Shown here one piece after another: positions 11,530 to 23,755 of a stretch of DNA of 64,000 nucleotides. Source of the DNA: Boswellia sacra (lineage: Eukaryota > Streptophyta > Magnoliopsida > Sapindales > Burseraceae); assembly GCA_013180625.2 (NCBI GenBank), contig SNVD02002428.1, positions 100,931 to 164,930 on the forward strand, given 5' to 3'. The notes beneath the pieces are model-generated. The model was not told the DNA's origin. It worked only from the letters and a program-made list of their open reading frames with translations, and did no database searches. Numbering within the stretch: the first letter of the stretch is position 1; each line of letters begins with the position of its first letter. The position numbers and the translations under genes are program-made.

Positions 11530-12757
11530 TAAAAGATTTTCTAACAACGGATTTGTCATGAAAAACCTTCATTTTTTCTTTGTAGATTTTAGAATTTTCA
11601 TAAGCCTCATTCCTGATTTCTTCAAGTTCACTCAGCTGGAGTTTTCGTAACTTGCAAGCATCATTCAAGTTTGTGTTAAATGTTTTAATGGCCCAATAAG
11701 CTTTATGTTCAATTTCCACAGGCAAGTGACAAGGTTTTCCATAAACTAATCTATAAGGAGACATTCTCAATGATGTTTTGAAAGCAGTTCGGTAAGCCCA
11801 AAGTGCATCATTAAGTCTTAAAGACCAATCTTTATGATTTGGGTTAACCGTTTTTTCTAAGATCTGTTTTATCTCCCTATTAGCTAATTCAACTTGTCCA
11901 CTTGTTTGTGGGTGATAAGGTGTAGAACTTTTATGGGTTATTCCATATTTCTTCATTAAAGTTTCAAATGGTTTGTTACAAAAATGTGTACCCCCATCAC
12001 TAATAATGGCTCGAGGAATTCCGAATATACTCAAGATATTCTCTTTCAAGAATTTGACAACTGTTTTGTGATCATTGTTTCGACATGGAATTGCCTCGAC
12101 CCATTTTAAAACATAGTCTACTACAACAAGGATGTACACAAAACCAAATGATGGTGGAAAGGGTCCCATAAAATCAATATCCCAACAGTCAAAGATTTCA
12201 ACAACAAGAATGGGATTCAAAGGCATCATGTTTCTTTTTGAAATGGATCCCAATTTTTGACAATTTTCACACGTTTTGCAAAATGCATGTGCATCTGTAA
12301 ATAAGGTGGGCCAATAAAATCCACATTGCAAGATTTTAGCAGCTTTTTTTCTAGATGAAAAATGTCCTCCACATGCTTCGGAATGACAAAAGTTAATGAC
12401 ACTACTTACCTCATTGTCGGGTATGCATCTTCTTATTAGTTGATCCGGACAATATTTGAAAAGATACGGATCATCCCAGTAAAAATTTTTCACCTCGGTT
12501 AAAAATTTTCTTTTGTCTTGAGCATTCCAATGAGGTGGCATTTTCCCTGTCACAAGAAAATTTACAATATTAGCAAACCAAGGTACAGTAGCAACGGAAA
12601 ATAAAAATTCATCAGGAAAAGAATCATTGATAGGTGAAGTTTCAATTGATGTCTCTATCGTTAGTCTTGAAAGATGATCAGCAACGACATTTTCAGCTCC
12701 TTTCTTATCTTTTATTGTGATGTTAAATTCTTGGAGCAATAAGATCCACCGTATCAA
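11489..12757 (-). pseudogene. Athila element 1 integrase (3'-truncated)
   Basis: A 422-codon frame opening with the RNase H tail ([27 protein letters not shown]), then the integrase zinc-binding region ([11 protein letters not shown] ... [11 protein letters not shown]) and the catalytic core. All three acidic motifs are visible: [17 protein letters not shown] and [11 protein letters not shown]. After [11 protein letters not shown] the frame leaves the element and reads about 14 codons of Tekay LTR before a stop, so the C-terminus is an artefact of the deletion. It is otherwise the longest intact integrase stretch in the window. Confidence 0.9.
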
Positions 12758-13318
12758 TCTAGGTTTTGCATCCTATTTAGACATTAAATATCTCACAGCT
12801 GCATGGTCCGTGTAAACAATTTTAGGAGAACCAATTAAATAGGATCGAAATTTGTCCAATGCAAATACTACTGCAAGTAGTTCTTTTTCAGTTGTTGTGT
12901 AAGTCATTTGTGCATCATTTAAAGTCCTACTTGCATAGTATATCACATAAGGCTTACCTTCTTTTCTTTGTCCTAAGACAGCACCAACTGCATAGTCGCT
13001 TGCATCACACATCGATTCAAAAGGCAAGGACCAATCAGGAGATTGCATAATTGGAGCAGTTGTTAAAAGCCCAATTAATGTATCAAAGGCATTTTGACAT
13101 TCTTGAGTCCATTCAAAAGAAGTATCTTTTATTAAGAGGTTACAAAGAGGTTTAGATATAGCACTGAAATTTCTTATGAACCTCCTATAAAATCCAACAT
13201 GCCCTAAGAATGAACGAACCTCTTTAACTGTTTTTGGTGGCGGCAAATGGGAAATTAATTCCACTTTTGCTTTATCCACTTCAATTCCTTTAGAAGACAC
13301 CACATGACCTAAAACAAT
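12758..13318 (-). pseudogene. Athila element 1 RT thumb and RNase H
   Basis: A 176-codon frame (12773-13303) with GHVGFYRRFIRNFSAIS (RT end), then RNase H residues [27 protein letters not shown] and YTDHAAVRYLMSK, the D-E-D pattern of the domain. It is cut from integrase by a TAG at about 12774 and from RT by a stop or shift near 13304-13319. Confidence 0.9.
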
Positions 13319-14530
13319 TCATAAAGTGACCATATAATGACATTTTTCCCAATTCAAAATAAGACCTTTTTCTACACACCTTTTTAGAACTTTTTCTAAG
13401 TTTTCAAGACAATTATCAAAAGAGTTTCCAAAGACAGTTAAATCATCCATGAAAACTTCTAAACAATGCTCGACCATGTCACTAAAAATGCTTAGCATGC
13501 ATCTTTGAAAAGTAGCTAGAGCATTACAAAGTCCAAAAGGCATTCTCCTAAATGCAAAAGTGCCAAAGGGGCACGTGATTGTGGTCTTTTCTTGGTCTTC
13601 AAGTGCAATGAGAATTTGATAGTAGCCTGAGTATCCATCAAGAAAGCAATAGTAGGGGTTTCCTGCTACTCTTTCAAGAATTTGGTCAAGGAAAGGTAAG
13701 GGAAAATGGTCTTTTCTAGTGATAGCATTTAATTTTCTATAATCAATGTACATCCTCCAACTAGATGAGACACGAGTTGGCAATAATTCACCCTTTTCAT
13801 TTTTAACCACTGTGATGCCAGATTTTTTAGGTACTACTTGTGTAGGGCTTACCCACTTACTATCAAAAATAGGATAGATAATTCCCACATCAAGTAGTTT
13901 GAGAACTTCGGCCCTAATGACCTCTTTCATGTGTGGATTTAATCTCCTTTGAGGTTGTTGAGATGTTTTGGCATTTTCCTCTAAATGTATTCTATGTGTG
14001 CAAATTAAAGGGTTAATGCCTTTTATATCTTTTAAAGTCCACCCAATTGCTTTTTTATGCCTTTTAAGCACTTTTATCAACTTACCTTGTTGCTCGCATG
14101 TGAGGGATGAAGAAATTACCACCGGATATGTCTGATTCTCCCCAAGATAAGTATATTTCAGTCCTTTAGGTAAGGGTTTCAATTCTAACTTGGGAGCTTC
14201 ATCTTCCTTGCTTTCATTCATTTGCCCCAATTCTTCAAATCTTGATTTTGAGCCTTTTTCCATCACCTGTGCACAATGGAATAAAGAACATATATCAGAA
14301 AGATCAGACTCTTGTTCCATGCTTGATTCTAATGAATTCACTAGACAAGTTTCCAAAGGGTCAGAAGAACTCCCTTTTTGGATGTGACCTTCCACAATAA
14401 ATTCGATCATATTAGCCTCCTCAATTTCATCTTCTTCTTCATGTGGTTGTTTGCACATATTGAAAACATTAAGTTCCAATGTCATGTTCCCAAAAGATAG
14501 CTTCATGACTCCATTCCTGCAATTAATCAA
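13319..14530 (-). pseudogene. Athila element 1 linker and reverse transcriptase
   Basis: A 403-codon frame. The first half is the variable Athila protease-RT linker (MCKQPHEEEDEIEEAN, LPKGLKYTYLGENQTYPVVI). The second half is RT: VVPKKSGITVV, YIDYRKLNAITRKDHFPLPF, CFLDGYSGYYQI, RRMPFGLCNALATFQRCM and the catalytic box VFMDDLTVFG. YIDYRKLN replaces the usual CIDYRKLN and ALATFQ the usual APATFQ, small signs of decay. Confidence 0.92.
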
Positions 14531-15391
14531 AGCATTAGAGGTAGCTAGAAATGGACGCCCTAAAATGACGGAATTGAATTACATACTTCCACTGGTTGTG
14601 TGTCCAAGACAATAAAATCCACTGGGTAAATGAATTTATCGACTTGAACTAACACATCTTCTACTACTCCTCTTGGTACTTTAATTGATCTATCAGCAAG
14701 CAAAAGAGTCACAGAAGTCGGTTTTAACTCACCTAAATTGAGTTTCTGAAAAACCGATATGGAAGCAAATTCACACTAGCACCAAGATCAAGTAAAGCTT
14801 GTTCAATTTTATGCTCTCCAATAACACATGAAATTGTAGGACAACCTGGATCCTTATATTTCACTGTATTATTATTTTTTGAAGAATAGCACTTACTTGC
14901 TCGGCTAGAAAGGCCTTCTTTTTCACATTCAAGTTTTCTTTTCACAGTGCATAAGTCTTTCAAAAATTTTGCATAAGAAGGTACCTGTTTGATCACATCA
15001 AGCAAGGGAATGTTGACCTTTACCTGTTTGAAAATTTCAAAGATTTCAGAATTGTGAGTTGGCTTCTTTTGTGTAGCTAATGCTTGAGGAAATGGAGGCA
15101 CGGATGAGGATTTGGTTTCCTCTTTGCTAGGTGGTGGTTTGGCAACCTCTTCCTGCCCTTTAGAGATCGATTCTTCTTCTTTCTCACAAGGGTTAGGAAT
15201 ATGTTGTTCAACAACCTTACCATTGCGAAGGGTCATGACTGACTTAGCTTGGTCAAAATAATGGTTATTTGAACTCCCTGCATTTGAGTTAGATTGATCT
15301 TTGGGGTTTTGCAATGTTTGAGAAGGAAATATTCCCTTCTCTTGGATGTTAAATGTAGATGCAAATTTTGCAAGAGTTTCTGACAAATTTG
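14531..15391 (-). pseudogene. Athila element 1 protease region
   Basis: Spacer rich in Lys, Glu and Ser, then the protease with LLDLGASVNLLPY, the DLGAS active-site form typical of Athila. A frameshift follows at LLPYRFF (about 14733), and the remaining protease codons (SIKVPRGVVEDV ... YPVDFIVLDTQPVE) run on in another frame. Confidence 0.85.
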
Positions 15392-16706
15392 TTAATGTTT
15401 GAGCAGTTTGGCTATTGAAAGTCTCTTGCTTTGGAATGAATGAATGCAATGTTTCTTGAAGGTCATTCCTAGGAGGAGGAGCATATGCATGATCATGAGA
15501 ATTTTGAAAATTTTGTTGTGTTTGAAAAGGGACTTGTGAAGATTATGCATGATTGTCATTTTTCCAGCTAAAATTTGGATGATTTCTCCAACCAGGATTG
15601 TAGTTTGTGAATATGGATTGTGATTTAGCCTTTTGAAAGTGTTCAAGGCATTGGCTTATTCATGGAGACATTCCCTAAAGGCAGGCAAAGTTGGACAATC
15701 ATCAGTAGAATGGTCATTGTCATCACAAATGTTACAGACATTTTCTTGAATAGATTTCAATTGACCACTCTTTTTCATCTCTAAAGCCTCGACTTTTCTA
15801 GCTAGGGATGCAAATTTGGCTTGAAGGTCATGGTCTTCCCTAAGGTTGTAAATGCCTCTATTGGATGTCAAGGTTGGGGCCTTGCCTGGTACCTCATAGG
15901 TGCCAGCAATGTCCCAATTTTGTGCCTTTTCTGCCAAGGAATCTAGGAAGTCAAGTGCTTCCTCAGGGGATTTTTCTTTAAATTCTCCATTACACATTAA
16001 TTCCACTAGTTGCCTATCTTGAGGTGTTAACCCTTCATAGAAGTATGCAACTATTCTCCAAGTTTCAAACCCATGGTGAGGACAGGTATTAAGTAGTTCC
16101 TTATACCTATCCCAACATTGGTAAAGGGTTTCTCCTTGTTTTTGAGAGAAATCAGAAATTTGTCTTTTAAGAGAATTTGTTCTATGGGTAGGAAAATTTT
16201 TTCAAAAATTGTTGTTTCATCTCATCCCATGAACTGATGGAATTCGACCTCAAATTTTGTAGCCATGTTCTAGCTTTATCTTTTAAAGAAAAAGGAAAAA
16301 GCTTTAATCTAATGGTGTTTATGCTACAATTTGGGTCAGTGTAGGAGCTACATACCTCTTCAAAGAGTTTCAAGTGCGAATATGGGTTCTCCATGTCAAG
16401 GCCATGAAAAGTGGGTAGAAGTCGAACAAAACTTGGTTTGAATTTGAAATGGATTAAATCTGGAGGAGAAACTACACAATATGGTGCACTAGTCCTTACC
16501 GGATTCATGTAGTCTCTGAGGGTTCTTCGTTGGTTTTGATCATTTTGTTGCGAACGGTTGTCCCCTTCATCCGTGAATATTTTCTCATGATTGTCGGCCA
16601 TGTTTTCTAAGGAAGATGATGTTTTTCTAACAAGTCTACCACTAGATGTTCGTGACCAAATTTTCATGCAAGAAAGAGAGAAGAAAGGAGAGGAAAAGAT
16701 GAACAC
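15392..16706 (-). pseudogene. Athila element 1 gag
   Basis: N-terminal part (16182-16706) with MADNHEKIF, YMNPVRTSAPYCVV, FHGLDMENPYSHLKLFEEVC and FSLKDKARTWLQNL, the retrotransposon gag fold. A gap without frame (16007-16181) follows, then 15656-16006 with a zinc knuckle CNICDDNDHSTDDC (15695-15736, CCHC intact). The start is uncertain; MADNHEK or an upstream MKIWSR are candidates. Several frameshifts. Confidence 0.88.
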
Positions 16707-16781
16707 ACAAAAAAAATAAAAAATTTAGATATAAGATGAGAAAAGAGAATACTTACAATTTTGCACGCCAATTTTTACCTT

Positions 16782-16798
16782 CCCCGGCAACGGCGCCA
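16782..16798 (-). promoter_or_regulatory. Primer binding site, tRNA-Asp
   Basis: On the minus strand TGGCGCCGTTGCCGGGG, fully complementary to the 3' end of plant tRNA-Asp(GUC), the primer typical of Athila elements. It lies six bases from the LTR. Confidence 0.92.
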
Positions 16799-16804
16799 AA
16801 AACT

Positions 16805-18330
16805 TGACACATCCGAAAAAGGATTGTCTCCCAAGTATAGGAGTGTCGAAGTAATAAACCCAGTGAGTCCGGGGTCGATCCACGAGGAAGGGGATTATAG
16901 CGCTACAAACTATAAGTAAGCAAATATGATATGAATAATTCAAGAAGTAACAAGATAATATCAATAAATATGTAAGATGGTAGGTGGTATTACCGACCAT
17001 TCAAATATAAAACAAAAAGCAAGAGGAGGTAAAACCATCCATGGAAATAGGTGGTATAACCAACCATAGTAAATTAAAGAACAATTTCATAAGGTGGTAG
17101 AACCTACCATAGTAAATAAAATAAAAAGTTCATAAACAATAGAGTAATTAAAATACAAGAGAAATTAACACAATAACAATGAAGGCTAAGGTTAGGGGAT
17201 CCGCCCTTGATATGTCGAATAAGGATAATTAGCCCATTTTAGTTATATGAATTATATTTGTTTCATTACCAATATTTATACCACTTCTTGTAAATGGGTT
17301 CAAGCATCCAATATGCCAATCACCGTATGTCTACAACAAATCAAGGTTCCTAACTAGATTCATGTCGGTAAGGAAGAACCATACATCATCTAGAAAGGAT
17401 CCAAGCATTTTATGTGCCAAGGATTGTCGACAATGGATCAAGACCTCCACTTTACGAGTGGTGTCAAGATTGATTAAGAAATTAAATATAAATCATATTG
17501 AATAAACATTATAAGAGTAAGATTATTAAGCACATATTAAGGGTTAGAGAATCCTTATTCTCATATCAAGGGTTTCACCCTTTCATCTTAGCAAAAGAGA
17601 AATTAGAAAAACATTATAATAGAAAGAAAATAAAATGCAAGAAAAAGGAAATTCATTAATAACATAAACACACAAACACAATACAAGATCCTAGCCAAAG
17701 CCAAAATGTTCCAGCCAAGGCCAAGATGCCCCAATGGGTCACAAGACACCTCTATTTATAGATACATTCAGCGGCAAACTTGTCAAATTACAAGGGCATA
17801 ATTGTCAAATATTAGTTGTAAATATCTTTAACAATTGGGATCATTAGGCACCGACTTTGACCATCACTTTTGACATTGAAATATTGAGAATTGTAATCAC
17901 ATGTCTTCATGAAAGTTGTAGATATTTCTCTCAGCTTTCTAGAACATATTGATTTGCACAATTTGAATACGTATTTTGAGAGATACGATCCAAATACAGA
18001 GGCCTGGTCAGACTGGGCCGAGCCTGTAGATTGGTTCACTTCAAGCCCAATTTTCGGTCCACTAAGAGCCCGAATTTGATGATACTTGTGAAATGCAATC
18101 TTGTATATAATTGAATCAGCTTTTTAAAACATTAAGATTTGCACCATTCTGATCTATAAATAGAAAGTTATGCCCATTTTACCGAACCTGCAACAAAACC
18201 AAAATTAAGAGAAATTAATTCCAAAGAAGCAAATGCTACAAATATGCTTAAGTTGAGGAATTTAATGACACTATTAATGCAGTATGATGAACTAAACTCT
18301 TATTAAACATGCATATTTAAGTGTTCATCA
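16805..18330 (-). repeat. 5' LTR of Athila element 1
   Basis: TGACACATCC...GTTCATCA on the plus strand. It is longer (1526 bp) than the LTRs of elements 2 and 3 (1364-1394 bp), with extra repeated GGTNG-TACC-ACC-like text around 17040-17115. Confidence 0.9.
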
Positions 18331-19773
18331 TCTTTACACACTCTGTCAAATAATTTACAACAAGAATTGTCTACTTCCTAAAATTCACACAAGTGGGTAG
18401 ACATTTATTACACTCACATATCTTGTCTCCTCAAAATTTTCTTAGAGCCACTTGGGGCCATTTGCTCACTCAAAATAACCAAATTTTTTAACTTAACGAT
18501 TCTAACATTGCATACATCTCACTGAACAGTATAGACTTAAAAATTTGTCAGAATTTTAATCCTACTTAAATGGCTATAAAAATTTATAGGTTGGTATATA
18601 ACACATATATATACCTTCATACCAAAAATCGTGGCTTTTTAAAGTGTTTGGCCCATTCAAATCCATTTATTTTGGACTGCCCTGTCAAAACAGTGCAATA
18701 GGAGCAATTCTGTGTTTTCGCTCCATACTCAACAGCCCTGTACTCGACACTCGACACTCGACGCTCGACAACTCATCGCTCCATCGAGCGCTCGATGCTC
18801 AACAATTACCCGTCGAGTCCCTTGGACACTAGAAAATTTTATGTCGAGTCCAACTCATCACTCGACAATATCAAGTCGAGTCCCCTCGACACTCGAAAAT
18901 CTCGCATCGAGTCCCACTCGACACCAGACAAACGAGCACTCGACACTTGACAACACCTTACCTGACCACTCGACACTCGACAACACCTATGTGTTTTGTC
19001 GAGCACACTGCCAGTAGCCATATTTCAAATCCGATTTTCCCTTACTCTACTTTTGAAACAGGGGAGACATGCACATCCCATACCAGAAGCTCAAAAATTC
19101 ATCATAAATCACACACTTCAAATTTTTGAGTGATTCCAATTTCTATAAACTCCTGGACATGTCTATTTTCATCCATAAAAATTTCAAAACAAGAAAACAT
19201 CCCCCTGATTTATGGAAATTTTTTGGAACATGCACTGCTCAGTGCACACTAAAATTTCAGGATTTAACCAAACTCTCATTTATAGCTTGGTATCCTCATC
19301 CCTTACTTAGATACATTCGAATCTCATTCAAATTCATATTTCCACACAAATTTCCAGCAATACAAACAAAAATTCTCATACTCACATCACAAACCAAAAG
19401 AATTCTTGCAAACACATACATAAGAAAACAAGAATTCTAAAGGAGAGAGGAGTTCTTACCACTTCCTTCCTTTCTTCTCCTTCCCTTCCTTGAGTTTTTG
19501 GTAAATTTTTGCGTAGAAAGTTTAGAGAGAGTGAAGAGCTAGGAATGTGAACTTAGAGAGCAAAGATGGAAGGAATTCTAGAATTCTTCCTATTTTATAG
19601 ATAAAAGCAAATTTCCATTTGGTGCTCTCTCTCCTTTCCTTATTACATTAAGCCCGTCATCTCTCATCTATTACAGTACAATTCCAATACATCATCAATA
19701 CAATAATACATATTATTACACATATAACCATAATACATGGTATAATATACATTGCAAAACATGCGATATTACA
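18331..19773 (-). repeat. 3' LTR of Tekay element, inner part
   Basis: Continues the LTR interrupted at 11529 and matches 27771-29227. It ends GCGATATTACA, next to the purine tract. It contains the TCGA-rich array at 18743-19002. Confidence 0.9.
18743..19002. repeat. TCGA-rich short-motif array in Tekay LTR
   Basis: By my count about 18 TCGA tetramers lie in 260 bases, mostly as ACTCGACACTCGAC or GTCGAGTCC. The motif points both ways, so the array is full of small palindromes. A related array is in the other LTR (28161-28464). Confidence 0.85.
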
Positions 19774-19787
19774 ACCCTCCCCCCTTA
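19774..19787 (-). promoter_or_regulatory. Polypurine tract of Tekay element
   Basis: On the minus strand a run AAGGGGGGAGGGT directly precedes the 3' LTR (TGTAATATCGC). Confidence 0.85.
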
Positions 19788-19816
19788 AATATATTTCGTC
19801 CTCGAAATTCAGCACA

Positions 19817-19901
19817 ATCATTCGAATAGAAAGGGGTATTTGGTACGTATTTCTTCCTCTAATTCCCAAGTCGCTTCCTCTATGGAGTGATTTCCCCAAA
19901 G
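19817..19901 (-). pseudogene. Tekay chromodomain, C-terminal half
   Basis: Reads LWGNHSIEEATWELEEEI and TKYPFLFE, the end of a chromovirus chromodomain, which targets integration to marked chromatin. Its N-terminal half (PLVKV) lies at 21744-21793 on the other side of the solo SIRE LTR, so the domain is split by that insertion. After the stop the conserved Tekay tail NFEDEI appears in another frame. Confidence 0.8.
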
Positions 19902-21738
19902 TGTTGACTCAGGTATGGCAACCCAAGAGGGGGGGTGAATTGGGTTTTTATTTTTAAAAATGGATTTAGAAAACTTTTCTTGAAATATTAAAATTAGTTC
20001 ACTCTTTCTTTGAGAATAAAGGTGAAGAAGATGAAAATATAAGTTATCTAAGATGCAATCAAGAGCATAACAATATTGAACAATCACAAGTGCAAGTAAA
20101 TGTAAAGAGGAAAGGGATAGAGAGAGTGCAAACTCAATTTACGTGGTTCGGCAAACCTTGCCTAAGTCCACGGGCTCCTAGCTCCACGAGCTAAGGCTTT
20201 CCACTAAGTTGTAGAATCTTTACAACTTGCTTGATGAACAACCTCACCAAGACTTTTTCTTCAACTCTTGATAACACCACACCAAGAGTTCTTATTGATG
20301 AACAACCTCACCAAGGCAACTTCCTTCAACCCTTGATAACACCACACCAAGAGTTCTTCTTGATGAACAACCTCACCAAGGCAACTTCCTTCAACCCTTG
20401 ATAACACCACACCAAGAGTTCTTCTTGATGAACAACCTCACCAAGGCAACTTCCTTCAACTCTTGATAACACCACACCAAGAGTTCTTCTTGATGAACAA
20501 CCTCACCAAGGAAAGAGTTCTCTCAAGGATAATTTTTATCCTTTACAAGATCTCACTCTCACCACAATACAAGAACAAAGTAAATTTTTACAATAAAAGT
20601 ACAACTCTCTTCAAAGAGTAGATAAAGAATATAAAACTCTCTAGACTTGATATATCTCTTGTTTTTTGCTTGATAAAATGCTTCTCTTGCTCTTCCTGAA
20701 TGCATGGAAGAAGGGCTCCTTTTATAGGCAAATAGGATGAACTTAATCAAGTGAAGACACCATCTCCAAATTTTCTGCCCACCATAAAAACAGTAATCTT
20801 GTCTACCATTTTTGTCAATGTTCCGTTTGAAATTTGAAAATCTCCAAAACATAAAAGATCTGCAAATTTGAATAATATTTCCAACACATCAAAAATCAAG
20901 TCATTTGGATATCTGTAGCTCAAGATATGGCCAAAACACCATTCGGTGCTCATGTGACTTGATTTTTCTTCCTTGTGTCAGTCCACCGAATTGAATGATA
21001 CTTCTGTCAGTATTCCGTTTGAAATTTGAATTTCTTCAAAACATAAAAGATATGCATATTTGAATAAGATTTCCAAAACATTAAGAATCAAAGAATTTGG
21101 ATATCTCTATCTTAATATATGGCCAAAAAACCATTCAGTGCTCATGTGAGTTGATTTTTCTTTCTTGTGTCAGTCCACCGAATTGCATATCAATTATGTC
21201 AGCATTTCATTTGAAATTTGAATTTCTTCAAAACATATGAAATGTGTCTCATTATGTCCTCTTTCCAATTCCATAAGAATCAAGTCATTTTGATTTTTTT
21301 AGCTCAAGATATGTCCAAAAGAGTATTTGGTGCTCATGTCAGCTGCTTCTATTTGTCTTTCAACTTGCATGATGATTTGGACAACCTTACACTTGAAATT
21401 TAAATTTCTTTAAAACATATGAAATGTTATGAATTGAGTAAGATTTCCAAAGGCTCAAGAATCACATCATTTAGACATCTGTACAGAAATATATGACCAA
21501 TTGATTGAACATTACTCATGTGTCATATTCTTTAAATCAAACCTTGTTCTTAAACTTTGGTGTCTTTAACATGTAGTTTTCTCCTTAGCTTCAACACTTC
21601 ATTTTAATAAGCCTTTTCTTGATTTTACAATTATTTCATTAAATCTTATTCTTGCACATAAATAAACATATTAGTAACACCTTATGAATCAATGTGTATT
21701 GTTATCATCAAAATTATCATGTAGCCTCAGGGCTAACA
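19902..21738 (-). mobile_element. Solo LTR, Copia SIRE/Maximus family
   Basis: TGTTGACTCAGG...GGGCTAACA matches the LTRs of the SIRE elements at 45260-52380 and 59392 onward. Perfect 5-bp TSDs CAAAG lie at 19897-19901 and 21739-21743. It contains no internal domain. Confidence 0.93.
20232..20545 (-). repeat. 65-bp tandem repeat in SIRE LTR
   Basis: Units beginning TGATGAACAACCTCACCAAG start at 20232, 20296, 20361, 20426 and 20491, so the period is 64-65 bp with about five units. Related arrays are in every SIRE LTR of the window. Confidence 0.93.
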
Positions 21739-21743
21739 CAAAG

Positions 21744-23203
21744 TACTTTCACCAATGGTGTGTTCCTCTTCCGAAGTCCATGTTCTTTACGATCTATGAT
21801 TTAAATTGGTCTCTCTCATATGTAAGATCGGCTCTCAACTCCGGAAGTTTGAAACTTAGCACATGCGATGGATTGGAAACATACTTCCTCAGCATGGAGA
21901 CATGAAAGACATTATGCACTCCAAACAAGGAAGGTGGTGAGGCAAGTTTATATGCTGTCTTTGCAATCTTCTCCAGAATCTCATAAGGGCCAATATATCT
22001 TGGACTTAGTTTCCCTTTCCTTCCAAATCTCATCACTCCTTTTATAGGAGCAACTTTAAGGAAAAATTTATCTCCTATTATAAATTCTAACTTCTTCCTT
22101 CACTGATCAGCATAACTTTTTTGTCTACTCTATGCTGCATTCATTCTATCCTTCACTTTTTGGATGATTTCACATGTTCTCTTTACAATTTGAGGCCCAA
22201 GTATCTTTCTTTCACCAACCTCATCCCATTGGATGGGTAATCTACACTTCCTCCCATATAAGGCTTTATAAGGGGCCATTCCAATTGTGGATTGATAGCT
22301 GTTGTTGTATACAAATTCAACCAAAGTCAAATGCTTGTCCCAGCTATCCTTGAAGTCTAACACACAGGCTCTAAGCATATACTCTAGAATCTGAATGGTC
22401 TTTTTTGATTGGCCATCTGTTTGAGGGTGAAAAGCCATGCTAAATTTCAGTTTAGTGCCCATTGCCTTATGCAAACTTTTCCAGAATTGGGAGATAAATC
22501 TCAGGTCTCGACCAGAAACAATAGATATCGGTACTCCATATAGTCTAACAATCTCATCTACATAGAGCTGGGCATATCTGTCCATAGTGAAGGTAGTACG
22601 CACACGAAGAAAATGCGTTGATTTTGTTAACCGATCCAAAATCACCCAAATTGCATCACATCCATTTCTAGTCCTTGGTAGACCCACAACAAAATCCATA
22701 GTGATGTGTTCCCATTTCTATTCTGGTATTGATAGCGGATTAAGCAATCCCGATGCCCTTCGATGCTCAGCTTTAACTTGTTGGCAGACTAAGCATCGTT
22801 CAACAAATTGAGCTATCTCCCTCTTCATACCAATCCATCAGTAGTTATTCTAGAGATCCCTATACATCTTTGTATAACCATGATGCATTGAATAAGGAGA
22901 ATTATGTGCTTCATTCAATATTTCTAATTGTAATTCCATCACATTAGGCACAGACAATATTCCTTTGAAATATAATACCTCGTCGGAGGAGGAAGCAAAA
23001 CTTGGCCTCTTCTCCAATGGAACTTCTTCCATTACCTTCTTCAAAAAGGCATCTTCACATTGACTCTTCTTGATCTTCTCAATAATGTTGGGTTGCACGA
23101 TCAATGAGGCCAGGTGTAGGCATTTATTCGGCTGAGCAATCTCTATAGCAAGTTTCCCTAGATCGTGCATTATTGACTGTTGTGTGGTGATTAGAGCAGC
23201 CAC
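21744..23203 (-). pseudogene. Tekay integrase and start of chromodomain
   Basis: Zinc-binding region with HHGYTKMYRDL (22850-23203), catalytic core in 22130-22699 (MDFVVGLPRTRNGCDAIWVI; VSGRDLRFISQFWKSLHKAMG; FHPQTDGQSKKTIQILE), and C-terminal GPY/F module with RYIGPYEILEK (21794-22036). In the core the second acidic box reads VSGRD where VSDRD is usual, and KKTIQILE replaces the usual ERTIQTLE, so two of the three catalytic acids are changed. Stops and shifts separate the parts. Confidence 0.88.
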
Positions 23204-23755
23204 ATGTCCTGAAGACTATCGACTCAAGTCATCCGCCACCACATTCTCTTTTCCAGGATGATAATTGATGACACAGTCATAATCCTTGACCAACTCAAGT
23301 CATCGCCTTTGCCTCATATTTAATTCCTTCTGAGTGAAGAAATATTTAAGGCTCTTATGGTCAGTATAAATCTCACATCTTACTCTGTACAAGTAATGCC
23401 TCCATATTTTCAATGCAAACACCACTGCTGCTAGTTCTAGATCATGGGTAGGCTAATTCTTCTTATAGTCATTCAATTGTCGAGATGCATAGGCTATAAC
23501 CTTGCCATTTTGCATCAAAACACACCCCAACCCATTTTTAGAAGCATCACTATATATCACAAATCCCTTGGAACCAGAAGGACTGGCCAGTACTAGAGCT
23601 GTTACCAATCGGTTCTTAAGTTCCTGGAAACTCTTTTCACAGTCTTTCGACCATACAAAAGCTACATTCTTCCTGGTCAACTGTGTCAAAGTTGAGGTTA
23701 TCTTAGAAACGCCTTCAACAAATCTTCTATGGCACCTAGCCAATCCTAGAAAACT
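23204..23755 (-). pseudogene. Tekay RNase H
   Basis: 23453-23743 shows YRRFVEGVSKI-like RT end, then VIYSDASKNGLGCVLMQ and VIAYASRQL. Downstream sequence on the minus strand up to 23204 keeps [16 protein letters not shown] text with stops. Confidence 0.85.

Larger units (their letters stand above)
11530..18330 (-). mobile_element. Athila element 1 (Ty3), 3' end deleted
   Basis: Minus-strand Athila element with 5' LTR (16805-18330), tRNA-Asp primer site, gag, protease, RT, RNase H and integrase. It is inserted in the Tekay 3' LTR. The right flank TCTTT (18331-18335) is the expected TSD. The left copy, the whole 3' LTR and everything after the integrase C-terminal part are gone, because integrase runs directly into Tekay LTR at 11529/11530. 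The region where elements 2 and 3 carry extra genes is therefore absent. Coding parts are close to those of elements 2 and 3. Confidence 0.9.

Noticed and set aside
20232..20545. CRISPR-like array
   Set aside because: Head-to-tail 65-bp units without unique spacers, within a plant LTR.
20559..21403. Several frames repeated in the SIRE LTRs (for example MSTEWCFGHILSYRYPND-type)
   Set aside because: They recur because the LTR recurs. They lie in the LTR, change frame between copies and have no domain. Similarity is explained by LTR homology.
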